Assembly: GCA_029212505.1 (NCBI GenBank)
Contig: JARGOS010000001.1
Span: forward strand, 471,930 to 535,929
Reading direction: 5' to 3'
Length of the DNA: 64,000 bases
From: Legionellaceae bacterium
GTDB lineage: Bacteria > Pseudomonadota > Gammaproteobacteria > Legionellales > Legionellaceae
Below, in pieces: positions 1 through 8,780 of the stretch. The notes under the pieces were generated by a model that saw nothing but the letters and a program-made list of their open reading frames with translations, was not told where the DNA came from and made no database searches. The translations under genes were made by a program, and so were the position numbers. The number at the start of each line of letters is the position of its first letter. Within the stretch, counting starts at the first letter, position 1.

Positions 1-534
1 ATACCGGCAGGCGGTGGTTCAAAAGAGTTTGCGCTGCGAGCAGCCGCAGAAACGGTCGGGCGCGATATTATGCCGCGCTTGCAGCCGTATTTTGAGCAAG
101 CAGCCATGGCAACGGTCGCCGGCAGTGCTGCGGAAGCTCAGCAACGCGGCTTTTTGAAAGCAACGGATGCTTGGGTGATGCATGCAGATGAGGTTTTGTA
201 TGCAGCACTGGCTAAAATTAAATCGATGCAAGCCTTAAATTATACACCACCGATATCAGCACGCTTTAAAGTTGCTGGTCGCGCAGGTACCGCGGGGCTC
301 AAAGCGTTTGTCGCAAACATGCAAGAGGGCGGGTTTATCAGTGAGCATGATGCTTTTTTAGCGTCAGAATTAGCTTACGTCATGTGCGGTGGTGATGTGG
401 ATGCAGGAACCGAAGTTGATGAAGCGTGGGTACTGCGTTTGGAGCATGCGGCATTTATGCGGCTTGCACAAACACCGCTGACCCAAGCGCGTATTAAGCA
501 TATTTTAACCACCGGAAAACCCCTACGAAATTAG
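1..534 (+). CDS. 3-hydroxyacyl-CoA dehydrogenase/enoyl-CoA hydratase, C-terminal part (5' end outside window)
   Basis: The frame is open from base 1, so the gene begins upstream of the window; about 177 C-terminal residues are visible. The text IPAGGGSKEFALRAA, the segment around residue 120 with ISEHDAFLASELAYVMCGGDV, and the final TGKPLRN are typical of the C-terminus of FadN/YusL-type multifunctional beta-oxidation proteins, which hydrate enoyl-CoA and oxidise 3-hydroxyacyl-CoA. The thiolase gene that would complete the cycle follows 25 bp downstream with its own ribosome binding site, so the two form an operon. The dehydrogenase domain itself lies outside the window, so the overall domain order is inferred from the family. 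Confidence 0.85.
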   Translation: MPAGGGSKEFALRAAAETVGRDIMPRLQPYFEQAAMATVAGSAAEAQQRGFLKATDAWVMHADEVLYAALAKIKSMQALNYTPPISARFKVAGRAGTAGLKAFVANMQEGGFISEHDAFLASELAYVMCGGDVDAGTEVDEAWVLRLEHAAFMRLAQTPLTQARIKHILTTGKPLRN

Positions 535-559
535 GTGCAAAAAACAAGGAGAGTAACGC

Positions 560-1747
560 ATGACACAGATGTATGTGGTGGATATTTTACGTACCCCCGT
601 CGGAAAAGCGCCTCGAGGTGTGTTTAAGCACACGCTGCCGGATGATTTATTAAGTTGCACCATAAAAGCATTAAGAGCGCGTCACGAAAATATTGATTGG
701 GCGGCAATTCAAGATGTGGTGATTGGTTGCGCGATGCCAGAAGCCGAGCAAGGCATGAATGTGGCGCGTATCGCAAGTTTACTCAGCGGTTTGCCAAACT
801 CCGTGCCTGCGATGACGATTAATCGCTTTTGTTCGTCAGGGGTGCAAAGCATTGCAACGGCGGCGGCTAGCATGCCGTGCGGTGATGTGCCAGCACTTGC
901 ATTAGCCGGGGGTGTCGAGAGTATGTCGAGTGTGCCGCTCGGTGGCAATAAGTACACAACTAACCCTGCTATTTTCGAAAATGATCATGTTGCGATAGCT
1001 TACGGTATGGGCATTACGGCAGAAAAAGTGGCATCCAAATGGAATATTTCACGCGAAGCACAAGATGCCTTTGCAGTCGAAAGTCATCGTCGTGCATTAG
1101 CGGCCCAAGAACGAGGGGATTTTAAAGCCGAGATCGTACCGGTTTTAGTGAAGCAACGTCGACCTGATTTGAACACGGGTGATGTACATATTCAAGAAGC
1201 ATGGGTGAACCAAGACGAAGGTCCACGCGCAGGCACATCGTATGAAGCCCTTTCGCGTTTAAAGCCGGTGTTTGCACGTACAGGCTCGGTCACCGCCGGA
1301 AATACATCGCAAATGAGTGATGGGGCCGGGATTGCATTACTTGCCAACGAAGCAGCACTTAAAGCGTATAACTTAAAGCCTTTAGGGCGTTTATTAAGTT
1401 TTGCTGTTGCTGGTGTTCCACCGGAAGTGATGGGGATTGGCCCGATTCATGCCATTCCTTTGGCGCTAAAACAAGCCGGATTAAGTTTGGAGCAATTGGA
1501 TTGGATTGAACTTAACGAGGCGTTTGCAGCGCAAGCACTGGCTGTAATCGAAACGTTGGGTTTGCCGCGTGACAAGGTGAATCCGCTGGGTGGGGCAATT
1601 GCGCTGGGTCATCCGTTAGGGGCAACGGGTACGATTAAAGCAGCAACGCTATTACACGGCTTGCGTCGAACTGGAGGAAAATACGGCATGGTGACCATGT
1701 GCATTGGCACCGGTATGGGGGCTGCTGCAATTTTTGAAGCGATGTAA
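560..1747 (+). CDS. fadA: acetyl-CoA C-acyltransferase (thiolase, FadA type)
   Basis: A 395-residue thiolase that cleaves 3-ketoacyl-CoA to acetyl-CoA plus a shortened acyl-CoA in beta-oxidation. The nucleophilic cysteine is C91 in NRFCSSGVQS; ELNEAFAAQ, the His-containing GGAIALGHPLGATG and the second cysteine in CIGTGMGAA complete the active site. Length is normal for the family. AAGGAGAG lies 8-15 bases before the ATG. It is the second gene of an operon with the multifunctional beta-oxidation protein. Whether it prefers long chains (FadA/FadI) or acetoacetyl-CoA (biosynthetic thiolase) cannot be fixed by eye; the neighbour favours degradation. Confidence 0.9.
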   Translation: MTQMYVVDILRTPVGKAPRGVFKHTLPDDLLSCTIKALRARHENIDWAAIQDVVIGCAMPEAEQGMNVARIASLLSGLPNSVPAMTINRFCSSGVQSIATAAASMPCGDVPALALAGGVESMSSVPLGGNKYTTNPAIFENDHVAIAYGMGITAEKVASKWNISREAQDAFAVESHRRALAAQERGDFKAEIVPVLVKQRRPDLNTGDVHIQEAWVNQDEGPRAGTSYEALSRLKPVFARTGSVTAGNTSQMSDGAGIALLANEAALKAYNLKPLGRLLSFAVAGVPPEVMGIGPIHAIPLALKQAGLSLEQLDWIELNEAFAAQALAVIETLGLPRDKVNPLGGAIALGHPLGATGTIKAATLLHGLRRTGGKYGMVTMCIGTGMGAAAIFEAM

Positions 1748-1755
1748 ATATTCGG

Positions 1756-2523
1756 TTAAGGCCCATCACACAACGCACGTTCTAAAGCATTTCTTGTTGT
1801 ATTGAGAACAGATATTGACGTGATCACCATGGAGCCCCGTTCACATCCGCCTTTAAAAAAACCAAGGGGCCCGTATTGGCTATAAATCGTTTTGATGGCT
1901 TGGGTGCTTGATAAGGCTTTAGGTGCTGATTGCTGTATGGTTTTGATGGTATCAAACGGTTGTGTCAGTAGCGTTGCGCCCGTACCTGAAATGATGCCAG
2001 CGATCATCGACTTAGCATCTTCGTGTTGAACATAGGGTTTAATGTATTGCTCGAGCAGCAACGGGGCTACTAAAAAGAAGGTCGCGAACGATCCATCGCG
2101 TAGGGTTGTTGCGATTTGTCCGGTAAAAAACTTGCTTAAGCCATGCGTTCGCAGTATATCAACGGTAGATTTTTGAAAACTTTGTTGTGTGAGGCCCTGT
2201 TGAATCACGCTGTATTCAATGGGGCAGTTTACCAATGAGGCGCCTATGCCTGCTAAAAAAGCGTTACCTATTTGCTGAAATTTGTTTGATGATGCCGTAT
2301 GCGCTTGTTGTAAAAATTGATTGAGTTCAAGCTGTATGATAACGGTTATGGGATACGTAACAGCGCTTACACCCACGCCTTGATAAAGGATACGAGGGTT
2401 GAACGTTAGGGGAAGACTTTGTTGAGCTCGAACCTTCATGGACCAAATCGGATGGGTGAACATAACGCGTGTTAAGCCAGATGCATATCCAATAAAAATA
2501 CTTTTTTGTTGTTTTTTATCCAT
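1756..2523 (-). CDS. mitochondrial carrier family (MCF, SLC25-like) protein
   Basis: A 255-residue protein with the threefold repeat plan of mitochondrial carriers. The signature Px[DE]xx[KR] that closes each repeat is visible as HPIWSMK (P25, Asp replaced by Trp, K30), CPIEYSV (P101, E103, basic residue lost) and QPFDTIK (P189, D191, K194). The follow-on motifs FFTGQ...LRDG (about 132-144) and GFFKGGCERG (about 221-230) match the even-helix region of the family. Carriers of this family exchange nucleotides or metabolites across mitochondrial inner membranes and are almost absent from bacteria; Legionella LncP is the known bacterial example and is a Dot/Icm effector. Two degenerate signature motifs suggest an altered substrate or gating. 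It is convergent with the thiolase gene, 8 bp away. Confidence 0.85.
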   Translation of the reverse strand: MDKKQQKSIFIGYASGLTRVMFTHPIWSMKVRAQQSLPLTFNPRILYQGVGVSAVTYPITVIIQLELNQFLQQAHTASSNKFQQIGNAFLAGIGASLVNCPIEYSVIQQGLTQQSFQKSTVDILRTHGLSKFFTGQIATTLRDGSFATFFLVAPLLLEQYIKPYVQHEDAKSMIAGIISGTGATLLTQPFDTIKTIQQSAPKALSSTQAIKTIYSQYGPLGFFKGGCERGSMVITSISVLNTTRNALERALCDGP

Positions 2524-2614
2524 TGGGTACCTTCATTAATTAGACGTTAATCAATTAGGCTAGCAGAAAGTACGGTGCTTCGCAAACGCGATATAAATAA
2601 AAAGTAGTTTAAAT

Positions 2615-3343
2615 TCAATGTGTTACGTTTTTCATCTGGATTATACCCAAAAGGCTGCGGTTCAGGGTGTGGCGTTGCTCGGGAGACGTCACAAAATTAT
2701 GATTTACTGTTGTGTGCTGGGTGCTTATTGCGGGATGAAGGTGAGATACAACGTTTTTTTTTGAACACCAGGTGTCTTTAGTTGTATAGTACAGCGTAAT
2801 TTTTTTTAATAAGGCTGGATTGGGATTGATCTTGATCTGTTTTTTACGCCCTATGGTTTTATGTTCGTGGAACGCAAAATTTAAGCTGCTATCAATTTCT
2901 TGAACCGTCAGTTTTTGAATGTCTTGATCAAGATAACTCAGTAACTTGAGTAGTTTGAATCGACGTGTTTTAAGAAAGGCTCTTTTGTTGATTTGATGTA
3001 ATGTGGCGAGCATAAGCCTGCCTTTGATGCCTGGGGAGTGAAGAAAGGGAAATAAGAGCACGCAGTGCTCAATTTTTTCGGGGTATTTTTCTAGAAGTTT
3101 GAGCGCAACATGGCCTCCAATCGAATGCCCAATCAAATTAATTTTTGTATGATTTTTTATTTGTTCAGCATAAAAACCTTCAATTTTCTCTAAGTATTCC
3201 TGTGAACAACAGACACCATCAAACGATGGATAATAATCAATAAGCACTTGATTCTGAGTTAGAAGCTCGAGCTCTTTTCTCCATGCTTCATAAAAATAAC
3301 TGGCCGGTGGATTGCCAGGAATAATCATCATATTTAGATTCAT
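2615..3343 (-). CDS. LDAH-like alpha/beta hydrolase (lipid droplet-associated hydrolase family)
   Basis: A 242-residue alpha/beta hydrolase. It opens with IIPGNPPASYFYEAW, which resembles the oxyanion-loop region IPGNPG..FY of the LDAH (C2orf43, PF10230) family, and has the nucleophile elbow GHSIGG with S74 and the following LLFPFLHSPGIKGR. LDAH proteins are mostly eukaryotic and associated with lipid-droplet or sterol-ester turnover; the substrate here is unknown. A likely catalytic His lies in VNHNFV near the C-terminus. No signal peptide is seen. It starts 8 bp after the cupin-like gene and probably shares its transcript. A general bacterial esterase is the alternative. Confidence 0.65.
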   Translation of the reverse strand: MNLNMMIIPGNPPASYFYEAWRKELELLTQNQVLIDYYPSFDGVCCSQEYLEKIEGFYAEQIKNHTKINLIGHSIGGHVALKLLEKYPEKIEHCVLLFPFLHSPGIKGRLMLATLHQINKRAFLKTRRFKLLKLLSYLDQDIQKLTVQEIDSSLNFAFHEHKTIGRKKQIKINPNPALLKKITLYYTTKDTWCSKKNVVSHLHPAISTQHTTVNHNFVTSPEQRHTLNRSLLGIIQMKNVTH

Positions 3344-3351
3344 ATTTATAC

Positions 3352-3738
3352 TTATTTTTTAAGTTCAATCACCATGACGGTAATCGGGTGTTTTGTGATG
3401 TTTTCATCTTGATGCAGCTCATCCATAGGATCTTTTTTTAAATAATAGGCTTTATTTTTTTTAAGCTTTAAATAATGCACCTCGCCTTGATTATTCGTGA
3501 TTTTGAGTGTGCCGTTGGTTAACGCAATCAGCACGCGGTCATAACGATGACGGTGCATGCTTAAAACCTGATTTGATTTGGGATAAATCACGGTTTTCCA
3601 TACGTTTGTTTTATGATTAGAAAATTCTGCAGTACGCGCGGTGGATTGTGCGTAAGCTGTATTCAGCATGATGCATAGCAGCATCCAAACGGCAACAATA
3701 GGGTAATATTTCATTGACTGTGTGAATTTTATATTCAT
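3352..3738 (-). CDS. small exported cupin-like protein
   Basis: About 128 residues. The N-terminus has a hydrophobic stretch (YYPIVAVWMLLCIMLNTAYA) ending in AYA, a plausible signal peptide with cleavage before QST. The mature part has a cupin-like pattern: MHRHRYDRVLIAL...GTLKITN...E, with the HRHRYD cluster as possible metal ligands. It probably folds as a small beta-barrel in the periplasm. Function is unknown. I chose the ATG at 3738 over the 4-residue longer version; an ATG at 3714, just before the hydrophobic stretch, is also possible, and none has a clear ribosome binding site. It lies upstream of, and in the same direction as, the LDAH-like gene. Confidence 0.55.
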   Translation of the reverse strand: MNIKFTQSMKYYPIVAVWMLLCIMLNTAYAQSTARTAEFSNHKTNVWKTVIYPKSNQVLSMHRHRYDRVLIALTNGTLKITNNQGEVHYLKLKKNKAYYLKKDPMDELHQDENITKHPITVMVIELKK

Positions 3739-3798
3739 AATTAGCGGCACGAAAACACATGATAGGCTTATAACCTAGAAATATTATCTGGATCGTCG

Positions 3799-5262
3799 AT
3801 GAATGTATACCTGCTCTGCCTAACACTTCTTTTTTCACCGTTGATGTACGCAACGAAAGTCGCGATTATTGGCGGAGGTCTCGCGGGGCTTTCAGCCGCA
3901 AAAAAACTCCATGAAGCGCACATTGAAACCGTGGTGTTTGAGGCGTCAGATCGCTTGGGTGGTCGTGTCGGCACGCAAATTAATCCGTATGGTCAAGCGT
4001 TTTATAATACAGGTGGCGAGTTTATTGATTCCACACAAACAGAAATACGAGATTTAGCACATGCGTTGGGATTAGAGTTTAAAACCTGGTACAGGCCACG
4101 TCAAAAAAAATTGGTCGAGACAGTGCTCTATGATGGTCAGAAATTTCAGACAGAATATGAGTATCTTGAGCCATTTTTTGCGAAAAACTCGAATCAACGA
4201 AAATATTTAGAGCAACTTGCTGAAGATATAAATTTATTAAAACGTCATCCCGATGCTTCTCGCGCTTTAAGCATTCAACAACGTTCTGTAAAAGACTATT
4301 TTCTTTATGAGTTAGGTGCTCCTACAGCATTGGCTGATTATTTTTTTTCTACGATCGCAAATTATTATGCGCAAGACGTGAGTGTGATATCAGCGGGTGT
4401 TATTGAAGAAATGATGCTTGATGTGGATACACGTATGTATCAAATTAGCGGCAAGCATGATGAAAAATATCGAGTGATTGGAGGCACAGGGCAAATAACT
4501 GATGCGCTGCTTAAGGCTGCATCCACATGGCATGATGTGGTGATTCATGCCGATGATCCTGTAAAATATATTAATCAATTGAATAATAAATATATTATCA
4601 ATCATCAAGCGGACGAAGTTTTTGATTATGTAATCTCCACCTTGCCGCCTCCTATGCTAAAAAAAATCCAAGTCGATATTGATGGCTATCAAGAAGCGAT
4701 GGCCCGTGTGTTTGACGAAAAAAATTATCCTTACGGTACGGTGGCCAATGTGTATTTGTTTTTTGATCAGCGCATCTGGAAAAATACAGCTTACATCGAT
4801 GGTTTAGGTGATGATTATCAAGGGTATGATGGGGGTGTGATTTTATTGAATCATGCCAGCCTTTGGGATGAAACGAACGGACAACTCGATGCGCATGGTG
4901 CTGAAATTTCCGAAGGGATTATTCGGGCTTATTTTAGCGGAGATATTGTTCAAAATCAGTTTATGCAACACTCATCCGAGCAGGTTGATCGGTTGATTGT
5001 TCAGCCTATGCTTGAAAAACTTGAGCGTTTATGGCCAGGTTTAAAGCAGACGTACCAAGGTTTTCGCTTTAATACGCATCGGTATGCCTATGCGGGTGCG
5101 GTTCCTCCAGGCGTCAGTTATAAAACCTGGGGAAGCTATCCATTGCGTATGGGGGATTTTATTTTTGCGGGCGAGTTTTTTGATGACAGTGATGATCAGT
5201 CGTTTATGAACGGAGCGATTAAATCAGGGTATCGAGCGGCGGATATGATTAGAGGATATTGA
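3799..5262 (+). CDS. exported FAD-dependent amine oxidase
   Basis: A 487-residue flavin amine oxidase. A signal peptide (VYLLCLTLLFSPLMYA) is followed directly by the dinucleotide-binding motif VAIIGGGLAGLSAAKKL, then E50 of the FAD ribose site and DRLGGRVGT. The C-terminal FAD motif is GDFIFAGEFFDDS...SFMNGAIKSGYRAAD. The family oxidises primary amines or amino acids with release of H2O2 and ammonia. The placement of a signal peptide immediately before the Rossmann fold suggests a periplasmic or secreted enzyme, as for several L-amino-acid oxidases. The substrate cannot be read from the sequence. Its 3' end overlaps the convergent murB by 14 bp. Confidence 0.8.
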   Translation: MNVYLLCLTLLFSPLMYATKVAIIGGGLAGLSAAKKLHEAHIETVVFEASDRLGGRVGTQINPYGQAFYNTGGEFIDSTQTEIRDLAHALGLEFKTWYRPRQKKLVETVLYDGQKFQTEYEYLEPFFAKNSNQRKYLEQLAEDINLLKRHPDASRALSIQQRSVKDYFLYELGAPTALADYFFSTIANYYAQDVSVISAGVIEEMMLDVDTRMYQISGKHDEKYRVIGGTGQITDALLKAASTWHDVVIHADDPVKYINQLNNKYIINHQADEVFDYVISTLPPPMLKKIQVDIDGYQEAMARVFDEKNYPYGTVANVYLFFDQRIWKNTAYIDGLGDDYQGYDGGVILLNHASLWDETNGQLDAHGAEISEGIIRAYFSGDIVQNQFMQHSSEQVDRLIVQPMLEKLERLWPGLKQTYQGFRFNTHRYAYAGAVPPGVSYKTWGSYPLRMGDFIFAGEFFDDSDDQSFMNGAIKSGYRAADMIRGY

Positions 5263-6256
5263 CTTCTCGTTCGAGCTTGATTTCAAATGTATGATAAACA
5301 GATTCGATAATTCTTTCAGATAAATCATAAATATCACGCCCGTGCGCGCCACCGTGATTAACTAAAACCAGTGATTGATGCTCATGCACACCGTAATTAT
5401 CAAAGCGCTTGCCTTTCCAGCCACATTGCTCAATGAGCCACCCTGCGGCCAGTTTATACGATCCGTTGGGTTGAGCATAGTGGGGTGCGTTGGCATGCTT
5501 GAGTAATATTTTATTTTTATGTTCTTCTGAAATAATTGGATTTTTAAAAAAACTGCCTGAATTTCCAAGCTTTTTAGGATCAGGCAGTTTTCTAGAACGT
5601 ATATTAATCACCGCGCGACTTACGTCTTGAATGGAAGGGGATAAGATTTTCATGCATTCTAATTCTTGTTCTATATCACCGTAGGCGGTATGAATATGGG
5701 CTTGTTTTTTTAATCGAAACGTGACGGAAGTCACACAGTGCCTTCCTTTTTCGGAAGTTTTAAAAATACTGCTTCTGTAATCAAATTCACACGCTGAATT
5801 TGAAAACGTTCGGGTGACATGCTCGTATAGATCAAACACTTCAACTTCAGTGATCACATCCTTAACTTCTACGCCATAGGCGCCAATGTTTTGTATCGGG
5901 CAGGCGCCAACACTGCCAGGTATGAGCGATAAATTTTCGATACCCGCATAATGATTTTGAATGCAAAAAAGAACAAAATTATGCCATATTTCGCCAGCGC
6001 CTACTTTAATGAGTACTTCATGATCATTTTCTTCAAGAATCGAGATCCCTTTAAAATTATTTTTAATCACCAAGCCATCAAAATTTTGTGTAAATAAAAT
6101 ATTACTGCCGCCACCTAAAATCAACAGTGGCTTTTTATTCTTATGCAAAACGTTGGTAAGGTGTTCGAAGCAACCGACTTCAGTAAAAGCAATCGCAGAA
6201 ACATCGATACCAAAGGTATTGAAAGCTGTTAACGAAATATTTTGATTGATTTTCAT
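5249..6256 (-). CDS. murB: UDP-N-acetylenolpyruvoylglucosamine reductase MurB
   Basis: 335 residues. MurB reduces UDP-GlcNAc-enolpyruvate to UDP-MurNAc with NADPH in peptidoglycan synthesis. Visible are the FAD-binding LGGGSNILF, the segment LIPGSVGACPIQNIGAYG, RSSIF, and the catalytic serine in LGNSGSFFKNP; the C-terminal glutamate lies in VHEHQSLVLVN. Length and order fit the type I (E. coli-like) enzyme. I use the ATG at 6256; a TTG four codons upstream is weaker. Convergent with the amine oxidase gene and tandem with the photolyase gene upstream. Confidence 0.93.
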   Translation of the reverse strand: MKINQNISLTAFNTFGIDVSAIAFTEVGCFEHLTNVLHKNKKPLLILGGGSNILFTQNFDGLVIKNNFKGISILEENDHEVLIKVGAGEIWHNFVLFCIQNHYAGIENLSLIPGSVGACPIQNIGAYGVEVKDVITEVEVFDLYEHVTRTFSNSACEFDYRSSIFKTSEKGRHCVTSVTFRLKKQAHIHTAYGDIEQELECMKILSPSIQDVSRAVINIRSRKLPDPKKLGNSGSFFKNPIISEEHKNKILLKHANAPHYAQPNGSYKLAAGWLIEQCGWKGKRFDNYGVHEHQSLVLVNHGGAHGRDIYDLSERIIESVYHTFEIKLEREVNIL

Positions 6257-6311
6257 CGATAGCAACAAAAAATAAGCATGTATACGAAGTATAGGCTGTT
6301 TATCATAAAAA

Positions 6312-7724
6312 TTACATCATCTTGAATTTTTCAATGGCATAGGCGCGCGAGCTTTTTAAATCCACCAAAGGCTTTGGATAGTTAATAGGTGTTTTCGAGC
6401 GATGATAAGGATCATGGATTTGTTTATGATCTAAGTTTTTTAACTCAGGGCAGAATTGTTTAATAAAAACTCCCTGTGGATCAAACCGCTCGCTTTGACT
6501 GACGGGGTTAAACACGCGAAAGTAGGGGGCTGCATCGGTACCTGTGGAGGCGCTCCATTGCCATCCGCCGTTGTTGGATGCAAAATCCCAATCAACCAGT
6601 TTGGATGCAAAATAAGCTTCGCCTTCGCGCCAGTCTATCCATAAGTTTTTGGTTAAATACATGGCACTCACCATGCGTAAGCGATTATGCATCCAGCCAG
6701 ATTGGTTGAGTTGCCTCATCGCGGCATCAACAAGCGGCACACCGGTTTGACCTTGTTGCCAGGCTAATAAATGCGCTTGATTTGTAGACCATTCAAGACG
6801 GTTTGTTTTAGCTTTAAACGGTTGGTTTCGACTGATTTGAGGGAAATTAAAGCAAATCATTTTATAAAAATCACGCCAAATTAACTCACTGAGCCAAGTC
6901 ATGACGCCAGAATTTTCGCTGAGCTGAGTCAAGCATTGCGTGGGTGTTAAGTCGAGTAGGTACTGAATGCATTGCCTAGCCGAAACAATACCCAGGGCTA
7001 AATAAGGCGAGATGCACGATGTACCATCGATGCTTGGAATATCACGATCTTGGTCATAATCTTGAATTTTAGTTTTAATAAAGTGTTGCAGTGTATCTAA
7101 GCCGGCCTGATTTCCTGGTTTTAACCAGCTGATATCTTGGCTGTGTGATGGTGTATGGGTGCAATGATTAGCAGATGTGATCGATGTTTTATTTTGAGTG
7201 CAAGGCGTGTCTGTTGTTGTCAGTTGTGATGGATGGGCTTCTATATAAGCTAAGCAGGCTTTTTTGTACGGTGTAAACACCATGTAAGGTTCTGCTTGCT
7301 TATTTAAGATTTGGTCGGGTGGAATGATGCATTGATCACCAAACGTATGGACAGGAATATGGGCCGCTTTTAATTTTTTGATGACTTGATGATCGCGTGA
7401 TCGTTCATCCCATTCGTATTCTAAATTAAAATACACCTCGGTGATTTGATATTGCTTAATCAGCTCTAAAATAATTTCATACGAATTTGAAAAAAAATCC
7501 GTTTGAGCTCGAATGAGGGGGATATGGAGGGTTTCTAGTGCTTGATCTAGCGCATCTAAATTTTGGTTCAGCCAAGTTTGTTGCACGGCCGACATATGAT
7601 GACGTTGCCAGGTGGTGGGCGTTGTGATGTGTAAAGCAATCACGCCTTGTTGTGCGAGACTGGCTTGATAAAGCGCGGGATTGTCATGAATACGAAGATC
7701 GCGTCTAAACCACATGAGTTTCAT
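6312..7724 (-). CDS. phrB: deoxyribodipyrimidine photo-lyase (CPD photolyase, class I)
   Basis: 470 residues. The start MKLMWFRRDLRIHDNPAL is the classic N-terminus of the photolyase/cryptochrome family, and the C-terminal FAD domain is complete: SELIWRDFYKMI, MRQLNQSGWMHNRLRM, and DWDFASNNGGWQW followed by PYFRVFNP. The enzyme repairs cyclobutane pyrimidine dimers using light with FAD and an antenna pigment. Length matches E. coli PhrB. It is 55 bp upstream of murB in the same direction. A light-dependent enzyme implies an extracellular or aquatic phase in the life cycle. Confidence 0.92.
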   Translation of the reverse strand: MKLMWFRRDLRIHDNPALYQASLAQQGVIALHITTPTTWQRHHMSAVQQTWLNQNLDALDQALETLHIPLIRAQTDFFSNSYEIILELIKQYQITEVYFNLEYEWDERSRDHQVIKKLKAAHIPVHTFGDQCIIPPDQILNKQAEPYMVFTPYKKACLAYIEAHPSQLTTTDTPCTQNKTSITSANHCTHTPSHSQDISWLKPGNQAGLDTLQHFIKTKIQDYDQDRDIPSIDGTSCISPYLALGIVSARQCIQYLLDLTPTQCLTQLSENSGVMTWLSELIWRDFYKMICFNFPQISRNQPFKAKTNRLEWSTNQAHLLAWQQGQTGVPLVDAAMRQLNQSGWMHNRLRMVSAMYLTKNLWIDWREGEAYFASKLVDWDFASNNGGWQWSASTGTDAAPYFRVFNPVSQSERFDPQGVFIKQFCPELKNLDHKQIHDPYHRSKTPINYPKPLVDLKSSRAYAIEKFKMM

Positions 7725-7824
7725 AAGGCATGCCTAATATCATTAAATAAAGTAAGATTATTGGAACATGATACACTTAATCAACTTTTTGATCATGATT
7801 GATTTTAGATTAAAGTTTGGTTTG

Positions 7825-7911
7825 TAATATAAGGACCTTAAAAGAAGGACCGTATTTTATGGACCATCAAGATTCAATTGCTCTTTTCCCGTTATCAATC
7901 GCTTCGGGCGA
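7825..7911 (+). pseudogene. truncated copy of the promoter/start region of the ATPase gene
   Basis: These 87 bases match 8781-8867 with about 6 differences. The copied part contains the leader (including the palindrome TAAGGACCTTA at 7830-7840), the ribosome binding region and the first 17 or so codons of the ATPase. After 7911 the similarity stops; the frame beginning with ATG at 7859 ends after about 22 codons. This is a remnant of a duplicated ATPase gene, or a duplicated 5' segment. The rest of 7725-8118 has no gene I can support. Confidence 0.75.
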
Positions 7912-8118
7912 TTCAAAGAAGCAACGGGGGGCTTGAGGTCCAGCAGTGCGGAAGCGTACGCTAACAAACTTTTTTCTCAATTTTATTGGAAGAGGTTAAG
8001 GGATGACGGTGCTACTACACTGCAACACTCCGCATTGACAAAGATAAGTCATTGTGATATATTTTGAACCAGCCAATGGTTGCGCGATAGCCGTGCTTTA
8101 ATCAAAGGAGCTGTTACG

Positions 8119-8703
8119 ATGTTTTTTATGAAAAAAGCGAGTTCAACTCAGAAATCCGATAAAAACTTTGTTATTAAAGCAGTGTCTCGCCCAGGCGTCG
8201 TTACACAAAGAGAATATAAACCAAACCCCGCTTACAATCCTCTAGCATCAAGGCAATATTATCGTGAACAGAACGAGAGAGCTTATTTGGGGCTCCCAGC
8301 CAATGGTAGTTCTGTTGATGAATTAAGACTTAGCCCATGCTTTGAAGTTACAACAAAACACTATGAGCTTGAGTATGTAAGCCGCGAATTTCAAGATGAC
8401 AAAGACGTTGTGCTTGCTGCACTAAAATACGATGTGGGTGCCATTCGTTTCGCTTCACCAAGGCTCCAAAATGATCCCGACGTGATTTATGCAGGACAAC
8501 CTTCAAATTTACCATTAAACGCCTTCTTCGGCTGTATCTTAGCCAGTGTCGTCTTCGTAGCTCTCATCACTGTTTCACCACTCTTTCTAATCGGGGTATT
8601 TGCTGGTTTAGTTGCATCTATACTTTGCTTATTGATTGATGATAAACCCACACCACCCGATATGACGGAAGAGTTTTCTAGTCTAGCAAGTACTCCCAAG
8701 TAA
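8119..8703 (+). CDS. DUF4116-like protein with C-terminal membrane hairpin (candidate effector)
   Basis: 194 residues from the ATG at 8119, chosen because AAAGGAG stands 8 bases before it; a TTG start at 8080 is possible but has no such site. The centre (about residues 98-135) reads FQDDKDVVLAALKYDVGAIRF followed by ASPRLQNDPDVIYAG, the pattern of one DUF4116 repeat, found in proteins of intracellular bacteria and protists. Two hydrophobic stretches (about 146-182) would form a membrane hairpin, followed by an acidic tail (DMTEEFSS). Function unknown. It lies between the duplicated ATPase 5' fragment and the intact ATPase gene, so it may have arrived with a rearrangement. Confidence 0.6.
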   Translation: MFFMKKASSTQKSDKNFVIKAVSRPGVVTQREYKPNPAYNPLASRQYYREQNERAYLGLPANGSSVDELRLSPCFEVTTKHYELEYVSREFQDDKDVVLAALKYDVGAIRFASPRLQNDPDVIYAGQPSNLPLNAFFGCILASVVFVALITVSPLFLIGVFAGLVASILCLLIDDKPTPPDMTEEFSSLASTPK

Positions 8704-8721
8704 TGGGGAGTACTTGCTAGA
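8682..8721. repeat. perfect 16-bp inverted repeat across a stop codon
   Basis: TCTAGCAAGTACTCCC (8682-8697) is mirrored exactly by GGGAGTACTTGCTAGA (8706-8721) with an 8-base loop. The left arm codes for the last residues of the DUF4116 protein and its stop codon is in the loop. No T-run follows on either side, so it is not a standard intrinsic terminator, though it could still act as a transcript-end or mRNA-stability hairpin. Confidence 0.7.
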
Positions 8722-8780
8722 TAAATCGAGCGCAAAATTCATTGGTTTTTGTAGTTTGTATTAATTTGAAAGTGAGTTCA

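Noticed and set aside
8682..8721. Intrinsic terminator
   Set aside because: The stem is perfect but no T-run follows on either strand.
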